A stretch of DNA of 10,497 nucleotides from Hydrogenophilales bacterium RIFOXYD1_FULL_62_11 (GTDB lineage Bacteria > Pseudomonadota > Gammaproteobacteria > Burkholderiales > Thiobacillaceae): assembly GCA_001802655.1 (NCBI GenBank), contig MGZO01000085.1:1-10497 (forward strand), read 5' to 3'. A program made the position numbers and the translations under genes. The notes below the pieces were generated by a model. That model saw only the letters and a list, made by a program, of their open reading frames with translations. It made no database searches and was not told the origin of the DNA. Shown in pieces: positions 5,474 to 10,497 of this stretch (within the stretch, counting starts at the first letter, position 1; each line of letters starts with the position of its first letter).

Positions 5474-8152
5474 ATGCCTCAACACTATCTGCATTCCCTG
5501 TTCAACGCCCGCTCGGTGGCGGTTTTTGGCGCCAGCGAACGCGAGGGTTCGGTCGCCGGCATCCTGTTCCGCAACCTGCGCCATGCCGGCTACAAGGGCG
5601 AGGTCTATCCGGTCAACCCAAAGCACGAGACGGTGTTCGGCGTGCGCTGTTATGCCTCGGCCAGCGAACTGCCGGCGATCCCTGAACTGGCCTTGATCGC
5701 CACGCCGGCGCCAACCGTGGCGCAGATCATGGAGGCATGCGGCGAGCGCGGCATCCGTCATGCCATCGTGCTGTCTGCCGGATTTCGCGAGGTGGGCGCG
5801 GTGGGCGCGGCGCTGGAAGCAACCGTGAGTGCGGTGGCCAAAAAACACGGCATCCGCTTCATCGGCCCCAATTGCCTGGGGATCCAGCGGCCATCCATCG
5901 GGCTCAATGCCACCTTCAGCCAGGGCGCTACGCTGTCCGGCGACCTCGCGCTGGTGTCGCAGTCCGGCGCGATCTGTACCGCGATGCTGGACTGGGCGGA
6001 AACCAACGGCATCGGCTTTTCCAGCGTGATTTCAACCGGCGCGTCGGCCGATCTGGATTTTGGCGAGATCCTCGATTACCTCGCTTCCGACATGCAAACC
6101 AAGGGCATCCTGCTCTACATCGAGGGCATACGCGACGCACGCCGTTTCATGAGCGCCTTGCGCGCGACGTCGCGCTTCAAGCCCATCGTCATGGTCAAGG
6201 TGGGACGCCACGCGACCGGCGCCAAGGCGGTGCAGTCGCACACCGGCGCGCTGGTGGGTTCCGATGCCGTGTTCGACGCGCTGGTGCGGCGCGCCGGCGT
6301 GGTGCGGGTCAATACCATCCTGCAGCTGTTCGCGTCGGCGCGCGCGCTGTCGACCCACATCAAGCCCGGCGGCAACCGCCTTGCCATCGTCACCAACGGC
6401 GGCGGTCCAGGCGTGATGGCGACCGACCTCGCGGTGGATCTCGGCGTGCGCATGGCCGAGCTGTCGCCGGCGACGATCGAATTGCTCAACGGCGTGTTGC
6501 CGGCCAACTGGTCGCAGGCCAATCCGCTCGACATCATCGGCGACGCCACGGCCGAACGGTATCGCGTTGCAGTGGATGCCTGCCTGCAGGACGACAACGT
6601 CGACGGCGTGCTGGCGATGCTGACGCCGCAGGCGATGACGCGGCCGACCGAAGTGGCCGAGGCCGTGATTGAGGTGGCGAAAACCTCCAGCAAGCCGGTG
6701 CTGACCTGCTGGATGGGCGAGGCGCAGGTGCACGCGGGTCGCCGTCTGTTCAAGCAGGCCGGGATTCCCTACTTCACCACGCCGGAACCGGCGGTCGAGG
6801 TGTTTTCCTTTTTGTCGGCGTTCTACGAGAACCAGCGTCAGCTGATGCAGACACCGGGACCGTTGTCGCAGCAGGTCGCGCCGGATGTGGAAGGCGCGCG
6901 CCTGATCATCGAGAGCGCGCTGGCGCATGGCCGCCATTTGCTGAACGAGGTGGAGTCGAAGGCGCTGCTGGCGGCGTTCCACATTCCGATCGCGCAGACG
7001 TTTATCGCGCGCGATCCGATGGAAGCGATGCTGCTGGCGCAGCAGATGGGTTTTCCGGTGGCGATGAAAATCAACTCGCCGGACATCACCCACAAAACCG
7101 ACGTCAACGGGGTGCGCCTCGGTTTGTCGAGCGGGCAGGCAGTGCGTGCCGCCTTTGGCGAAATGCTGGCCGACGTCAAGCGGCTGCGTCCCGACGCCAC
7201 GCTCGACGGCATCGTTCTCGAACCGATGGTGGCGCGGCCGCATGCGCGTGAAGTGCTGCTGGGCATGATTTCGGATCCGGTGCTGGGGCCGGTGATCGTG
7301 TTCGGCGCCGGTGGCGTTGATGTCGAGGCCTTGCAGGATCGTGCGGTGACCCTGCCGCCGCTGAATCAGTTTCTGGCGCGCGACCTGATTCAGCGCACCC
7401 GCGTTGCCACCTTGCTGGGGCCGTTCCGCAACCGTCCGCCGGTCAATATGGACGCGTTGGAGAGCGTGCTGCTGCGCCTGTCGGAAATGGTCTGCGAGCT
7501 GCCCTGGCTGGCCGAACTCGACATCAACCCGCTGCTGGTGGACGAACACGGTGCGCTGGCGCTGGACGCGCGTATCGTCATCGCGCCGCGTGTGCCGACC
7601 GCAGACCGCTATGGTCACATGGCGATTCATCCCTATCCGGCGCATCTGGTGACGCGCTGGCAATTGCCCGACGGCAACGATGTCATCATCCGGCCGATCC
7701 GTCCGGAAGATGCCGAGCTGACCCAGGGTTTCGTCAAGAGCCTGTCGGCGGAAAGCCGCTATTTCCGCTTCATGGATGCGGTGAGTGAGCTTTCACCGGT
7801 CGCGCTGGCGCGCCTGACCCAGATCGACTACACGCGCGAAATGGCGCTGCTGGCGCTGACCGAAATCGATGGCAAGGAAGTCGAGCTCGGCGTGGCGCGT
7901 TATGCCATCAATCCGGATGGCGAATCCTGCGAATTCGCCCTGGTGGTCAACGACCAGTGGCAGAAGCAGGGGATCGGCCACAAACTGATGGGCGTATTGA
8001 TGGGTGTGGCACGCAGCAAGGGTATGCGGACGATGGAGGGCGAAGTGCTGAAAACCAATCAGCCGATGTTGAAGCTGGTGCAGGGGCTTGGCTTCCGCAG
8101 CGAAGCGCACCCGGAAGACGACGGCGTGCGCAGGGTTGCCCGCGAGTTGTAA
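5474..8152 (+). CDS. pat: Pat-type protein lysine acyltransferase (ADP-forming acyl-CoA synthetase fused to GNAT)
   Basis: An 892-residue cytoplasmic protein with the architecture of Salmonella Pat and E. coli PatZ, which acetylate acetyl-CoA synthetase and other enzymes and turn the former off. Domains: CoA-binding Rossmann fold (about 8-140; SVAVFGASEREGSV), succinyl-CoA-ligase-like region (about 150-450; LVSQSGAICTAMLDW, SHTGALVGSD with His256, TNGGGPGVMATD), ATP-grasp (about 480-705; FPVAMKINSPDITHKTDVNG, VFGAGGVDVEAL, ELDINPLLVD) and a C-terminal GNAT domain (about 728-892). The acetyl-CoA loop is Gln830-x-x-Gly-x-Gly835, and Glu820 (SCEFALVV) is a candidate general base. His256, the position of the phosphorylated His in true ADP-forming synthetases, is retained. 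ATG 5474 has only a weak ribosome binding site (ACGAAG). It is divergent from a deacylase. A functional ADP-forming acetyl-CoA synthetase is the alternative, but the GNAT fusion favours Pat. Confidence 0.9.
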   Translation: MPQHYLHSLFNARSVAVFGASEREGSVAGILFRNLRHAGYKGEVYPVNPKHETVFGVRCYASASELPAIPELALIATPAPTVAQIMEACGERGIRHAIVLSAGFREVGAVGAALEATVSAVAKKHGIRFIGPNCLGIQRPSIGLNATFSQGATLSGDLALVSQSGAICTAMLDWAETNGIGFSSVISTGASADLDFGEILDYLASDMQTKGILLYIEGIRDARRFMSALRATSRFKPIVMVKVGRHATGAKAVQSHTGALVGSDAVFDALVRRAGVVRVNTILQLFASARALSTHIKPGGNRLAIVTNGGGPGVMATDLAVDLGVRMAELSPATIELLNGVLPANWSQANPLDIIGDATAERYRVAVDACLQDDNVDGVLAMLTPQAMTRPTEVAEAVIEVAKTSSKPVLTCWMGEAQVHAGRRLFKQAGIPYFTTPEPAVEVFSFLSAFYENQRQLMQTPGPLSQQVAPDVEGARLIIESALAHGRHLLNEVESKALLAAFHIPIAQTFIARDPMEAMLLAQQMGFPVAMKINSPDITHKTDVNGVRLGLSSGQAVRAAFGEMLADVKRLRPDATLDGIVLEPMVARPHAREVLLGMISDPVLGPVIVFGAGGVDVEALQDRAVTLPPLNQFLARDLIQRTRVATLLGPFRNRPPVNMDALESVLLRLSEMVCELPWLAELDINPLLVDEHGALALDARIVIAPRVPTADRYGHMAIHPYPAHLVTRWQLPDGNDVIIRPIRPEDAELTQGFVKSLSAESRYFRFMDAVSELSPVALARLTQIDYTREMALLALTEIDGKEVELGVARYAINPDGESCEFALVVNDQWQKQGIGHKLMGVLMGVARSKGMRTMEGEVLKTNQPMLKLVQGLGFRSEAHPEDDGVRRVAREL

Positions 8153-8205
8153 CGTCGTCCGGCGCCGGCTTTCATCCCGATGTGTCCGGCGGGTTGGGCG
8201 TCGGG

Positions 8206-8679
8206 TCAGCGCAGCAAATTGGACAGGGGCTCGTTTGCCGCGCTCTGATCCAGCAGATTCATCTGTTTGATCAGGCTGGCCAGATCTTCGTCCAGCCGGG
8301 TCAGCGCATCCACCGGCATTTTTTCCAGCGCATCGACCACCAGGCCCGTCAGCGGTAGCGGGGCGCGCGCAACGATATCCCGACCCTGATCTGTCAGGCG
8401 CAGGCGTACCACGCGCCGGTCTTCCTCTCCCCGCAAACGCTCCACCAAACCCGCCCTGGCAAGCTTGTCCAGCAGATTGCTCGCCGTCGAAACATGGATT
8501 GACAGCGCCTGCCCCAATTGCGTCACGGTGATGTCCGGCGTGGCGGCGATGGTCGCCAGCATCCAGACCTGCGCCCCGCCGATTCCACAGGCGGCTTCGA
8601 GTGCGCGCGAGTGTTGCCGCACGGCGCCGATGATGAGGCGGAATTTCTGCAAGGTGTCGAGAACAAGCGGTGAAGTCAT
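8206..8679 (-). CDS. MarR-family transcriptional regulator
   Basis: A 157-residue winged helix-turn-helix regulator, normal MarR length. N-terminal dimerisation helix (about 5-30), then helices leading to the DNA-binding region TVTQLGQALSIHVSTASNLLDKLARAGLVERLRGEEDRRVVRLRLTDQG, split here as the recognition helix (about 62-77) and the wing with Glu86-Asp87-Arg88-Arg89, the DxR hallmark. A long C-terminal helix completes the dimer interface. ATG 8679 is chosen because it gives a typical start (MTSPLVLDTLQKFR). In-frame ATG 8733 and TTG 8775 would add a Pro-rich, unlikely leader. The gene is divergent from the kinase/sucrose-phosphate-synthase pair and convergent with pat, with 53 bases and no clear terminator between. 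MarR proteins often repress the divergent gene and respond to small phenolic or thiol/oxidant ligands; which applies here is unknown. Confidence 0.92.
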   Translation of the reverse strand: MTSPLVLDTLQKFRLIIGAVRQHSRALEAACGIGGAQVWMLATIAATPDITVTQLGQALSIHVSTASNLLDKLARAGLVERLRGEEDRRVVRLRLTDQGRDIVARAPLPLTGLVVDALEKMPVDALTRLDEDLASLIKQMNLLDQSAANEPLSNLLR

Positions 8680-8761
8680 GAAATAAGCGGTAGCGGGTGG
8701 GTGAAAAGAGGGCGTGGCAGAGGCCGGCCACATCGTAACGGGTGGCACCGGATACGGCTTA

Positions 8762-8789
8762 ATGTTATTCTGCAAAAATGTTTTATCAA
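8762..8789 (-). promoter_or_regulatory. Candidate promoter for the MarR gene
   Basis: On the - strand, TTGATA (8789-8784, 5 of 6 matches to TTGACA), a 16-base spacer and TAACAT (8767-8762, 4 of 6 matches to TATAAT) lie in the only strongly AT-rich patch of the region. Transcription would start near 8755, giving a leader of about 76 bases before ATG 8679. Confidence 0.5.
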
Positions 8790-8803
8790 ATACTATTTTT
8801 CAG
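8770..8803. promoter_or_regulatory. Imperfect AT-rich dyad, candidate MarR operator
   Basis: CTG-C-AAAAAT (8770-8779) and ATTTTTCAG (8795-8803) are inverted copies except for one extra C, with 15 AT-rich bases between. The dyad overlaps the -35 of the MarR promoter candidate and lies before the kinase gene, as expected for an autoregulating MarR protein. A TACTAT (8791-8796) inside it could serve as a -10 for the + strand, but no good -35 is present. The arm-to-arm distance is long for one MarR dimer site. Confidence 0.35.
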
Positions 8804-8854
8804 AACGGGCATTTCACGTCCGTCCCGGCACCTCATCTGTCGTGGAGAAAAGCC

Positions 8855-8971
8855 ATGCGATACAGGCAATACAGCGGATTTCCCGATTTGCTGATGCGGC
8901 TCGGTGACGGTCTCGACAGGGCAGCAAGCTGCGCTGGAAAGTGGCTTGCGGGAAGGGACAGGCATGGCTGA
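8855..8971 (+). CDS. Possible 38-residue leader peptide overlapping the kinase start
   Basis: This short frame starts at ATG 8855 with GGAG (8844-8847) 7 bases upstream, a better ribosome binding site than many real genes here. It ends at TGA 8969-8971, overlapping the kinase ATG (8964) by 8 bases in another frame. The peptide begins MRYRQYSGFPDLLMRLGDG and is basic, with a moderately amphipathic middle and one Cys. It has no signal peptide and I recognise no family. Translation through it would bring ribosomes to the kinase start, so it could be a coupling or leader ORF. It may also be chance. Confidence 0.35.
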   Translation: MRYRQYSGFPDLLMRLGDGLDRAASCAGKWLAGRDRHG

Positions 8972-9974
8972 ACACCATTTTCACCCCCATCCGCACCCCC
9001 TTTCGGAAACCCGGCCCACCACCCAGATCCTGCTGTTCGGGGAAGTGCTGATGGACTGCTTTCCGGATCGGGCGGTACAAGGCGGCGCGCCGCTTAACGT
9101 TGCGCATCATCTGCACGCACTGGGGGGGGGCGTGGGGCTGGTTCCCGTGCTGGTCACCCGCATCGGCAAGGATGAATATGGCCACCGCCTGATGGCATCC
9201 ATGCAGGCGGCCGGTTTGCCGATCGACGGCGTACAGCTGGATTGCCTGCATCCCACTGGCGAAGTGCGCATCGAACTGGCGACAGACGGGTCGGGTCATC
9301 GGTTCGAGATCCCGCCCGACCAGGCCTGGGATTTCATTCATGCCGACATGGCCCGCCTGGTGGGGCTGTCAAGCCGGCCGGAATGGCTATATTTCGGTAC
9401 GCTGGCGCAACGTGCCGTGCCGCGCCCGGTTGCCCGGCCGGCCGCGCATCCGGCCTTGCGATCGTTGCTGCAAACCACCCAGGCGAAGGGATTTCTCGAC
9501 ATCAACCTGCGTGATCCCTGGGTGCGCAAGGACGTGCTGCGCTGGTCGCTGGGCAAGGCGGAAGTCGTCAAGATGAACGAGGAGGAGCTGCTTCGCGTCA
9601 CCCATATGATGGGGCTGGGTGGCGCTTCGCAAGTGGTGGTCGGCAAGCGTCTGCTGCATGCCTTCGGCATCGGGAAATTGCTGGTCACCGAAGGCGGCAA
9701 CGGCGCCTGGCTGCTGCAGAGCGATGGCACCTATCATCACACCGCAGCGACGGCGCCGCTCGTCGATGGGGTCGACAGCGTGGGTGCCGGTGATGGCTTT
9801 GCCGCGGTTTTCCTGCTCGGATTGACCCAGGGCTGGCCAGTCGAACAGGCGCTTGAGCGCGCGCATGGCTTCGCCGGAGAAATCTGCCGCCTGCGCGGGG
9901 CGATTCCGGACAGTGACGATTTTTACCAGCCGTTCATCACGGCCTGGCAGCTTGAAAGTGGGGGTGCCGCATGA
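8964..9974 (+). CDS. fruK: PfkB/ribokinase-family carbohydrate kinase, probable fructokinase
   Basis: A 336-residue ATP-dependent sugar kinase. N-terminal fold motif ILLFGEVLMDCFP (22-34), substrate-binding GGAPLNVAHHLHALG (40-54), RIGKDEYG (66-73), LDINLRDPW (178-186), VKMNEEEL (202-209), LVTEGGNGAWLL (240-251) and the PfkB signature DSVGAGDGFAAVF (271-283) with catalytic Asp277. ATG 8964 is chosen for its GAAGGGA ribosome binding site 5 bases upstream; GTG 8904 would add 20 residues. The first 21 residues are an extension before the usual start of the fold and hold five His within residues 4-11. An in-frame run of nine Gs (9122-9130) falls in the HALGGGVG segment. The ATGA overlap with a sucrose-phosphate synthase gene indicates a role in sucrose metabolism, phosphorylating fructose released from sucrose. 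Fructose specificity is inferred from context, and fruK is used as in methylotroph sucrose clusters, not for 1-phosphofructokinase. Confidence 0.88.
   Translation: MAEHHFHPHPHPLSETRPTTQILLFGEVLMDCFPDRAVQGGAPLNVAHHLHALGGGVGLVPVLVTRIGKDEYGHRLMASMQAAGLPIDGVQLDCLHPTGEVRIELATDGSGHRFEIPPDQAWDFIHADMARLVGLSSRPEWLYFGTLAQRAVPRPVARPAAHPALRSLLQTTQAKGFLDINLRDPWVRKDVLRWSLGKAEVVKMNEEELLRVTHMMGLGGASQVVVGKRLLHAFGIGKLLVTEGGNGAWLLQSDGTYHHTAATAPLVDGVDSVGAGDGFAAVFLLGLTQGWPVEQALERAHGFAGEICRLRGAIPDSDDFYQPFITAWQLESGGAA
9122..9130 (+). repeat. Nine-G homopolymer inside the kinase gene
   Basis: Nine consecutive Gs fall in codons 53-56 of the kinase, encoding part of LGGGV. The frame is intact with nine. Loss or gain of one would shift the frame early in the gene and remove most of the enzyme. 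It is the longest homopolymer I noticed in the window. Confidence 0.9.
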
Positions 9975-10497
9975 AACCGTTTTATATCGTGTTGGTGAGT
10001 GTGCATGGCCTGATTCGCGGCCGCGACCTGGAACTCGGGCGCGATGCCGATACCGGCGGCCAGACCCTGTATGTGGTGGAACTGGCGCGCGCGCTGGCGG
10101 AGTTGCCCGAGGTGGCGCGGGTGGATTTGATGACCCGGCGCGTGGTGGATCCGCAGCTTGATTCCGCTTACGCCGATCCCGTCGAAGTGCTGAGCCCCAA
10201 GGCGCGCATCGTGCGCATCGATGCGGGACCCGAGGGCTACCTGCGCAAGGAGGAGTTGTGGGACCACCTGGATTCTTTCGCCGACAATGCGCTGGATTTT
10301 CTGCGCACCGAAGGCCTTAGTCCGGACATCGTCCACAGCCACTATGCCGATGCCGGCTATGTCGGCACCCGCCTGGCCAACCTGCTGGGGGTGCCGCAGG
10401 TGCATACCGGTCATTCGCTGGGCCGGGTCAAACGTCGCCGCCTGATCGCCTCGGGCGTCAAACGCGACGTGATCGAGACCCGCTATCACATGGCGCG
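9971..10497 (+). CDS. sps: Sucrose-phosphate synthase, N-terminal part (runs off the window)
   Basis: The frame is open from ATG 9971 to the last base: 175 complete codons and two extra bases. The protein begins directly in the GT-B glycosyltransferase fold: FYIVLVSVHGLIRGRDLELG (4-23), then DADTGGQTLYVVELARAL (25-42, containing the sugar-acceptor Gly-Gly-Gln), DLMTRRVVDP, RIVRIDAGPEGYLRKEELW (81-99) and DIVHSHYADAGYVG (118-131), then VHTGHSLGRVKRRRL (143-157). These are typical of plant- and cyanobacteria-like sucrose-phosphate synthases, which make sucrose-6-phosphate from UDP-glucose and fructose-6-phosphate. It lacks the long N-terminal regulatory domain of sucrose synthases, which argues against that enzyme. 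Whether a C-terminal phosphatase domain is fused cannot be seen. The start overlaps the kinase stop as ATGA, so the two are likely one operon. Confidence 0.9.
   Translation, partial: MKPFYIVLVSVHGLIRGRDLELGRDADTGGQTLYVVELARALAELPEVARVDLMTRRVVDPQLDSAYADPVEVLSPKARIVRIDAGPEGYLRKEELWDHLDSFADNALDFLRTEGLSPDIVHSHYADAGYVGTRLANLLGVPQVHTGHSLGRVKRRRLIASGVKRDVIETRYHMA

Noticed and set aside
6032..7663. 543-codon - strand frame inside pat
   Set aside because: Very long but antisense to conserved synthetase and ATP-grasp motifs; His/Arg/Gln-rich with no domain.
8153..8205. Bidirectional terminator between pat and marR
   Set aside because: A CCGGCGCCGG palindrome and a weak CCCGA/TCGGG pair exist, but no stable stem with T-run on either strand.
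8680..8775. Longer N-terminus for the MarR protein from TTG 8775 or ATG 8733
   Set aside because: Adds a Pro-rich leader unlike MarR proteins and would run through the promoter candidate; ATG 8679 gives normal length.
8904..8963. GTG start for the kinase 20 codons upstream
   Set aside because: No ribosome binding site before it; ATG 8964 has GAAGGGA at good spacing.

Overview
The window is G+C-rich, densely coding DNA from a Gram-negative, probably betaproteobacterial chromosome. The clues are the chemotaxis gene order, a large Pat-type acyltransferase, an acetoin-utilisation-type deacetylase, and a fructokinase next to a sucrose-phosphate synthase, a pairing known from nitrifiers, methylotrophs and Thiobacillus-like autotrophs. 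That placement is inferred from gene content, not proven. There are no rRNA or tRNA genes, CRISPR arrays or insertion sequences.

Region 1 (1-4137, + strand) is the distal part of a chemotaxis operon: the 3' end of a methyl-accepting chemotaxis protein (MCP), a small soluble protein with a degenerate MCP signalling tip, a metallo-beta-lactamase-fold oxygen-binding di-iron protein (ODP), then cheR, cheD and cheB. Four of the five junctions are stop/start overlaps or gaps under 10 bases. The MCP-like gene begins at a GTG with a strong ribosome binding site, after a G+C-rich hairpin. The pair of MCP-like protein and ODP suggests an oxygen, iron or redox input built into the receptor adaptation module. 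This is the most interesting part of the window.

Region 2 (4138-4423) is 286 bases without a convincing gene. It separates cheB from a convergent gene and holds only weak stem-loops.

Region 3 (4424-8152) is a divergent pair: a class II-type histone-deacetylase-family deacylase (- strand) and an 892-residue Pat-type enzyme with a fused ADP-forming acyl-CoA synthetase half and a GNAT domain (+ strand). Their 126-base shared intergenic region has a plausible sigma70-type promoter for the deacylase and two adjacent dyads. The layout suggests coordinated writing and erasing of lysine acylation, perhaps on acetyl-CoA synthetase.

Region 4 (8206-10497) starts with a MarR-family regulator (- strand), divergent from a carbohydrate (fructo)kinase that overlaps, by ATGA, the start of a sucrose-phosphate synthase running off the window. 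The AT-rich intergenic stretch holds a MarR promoter candidate and an imperfect dyad. A possible 38-codon leader ORF with a good ribosome binding site overlaps the kinase start. The kinase has a His-rich N-terminus and an in-frame run of nine Gs. The region looks like a sucrose (compatible solute or carbon reserve) locus that may be under MarR control.
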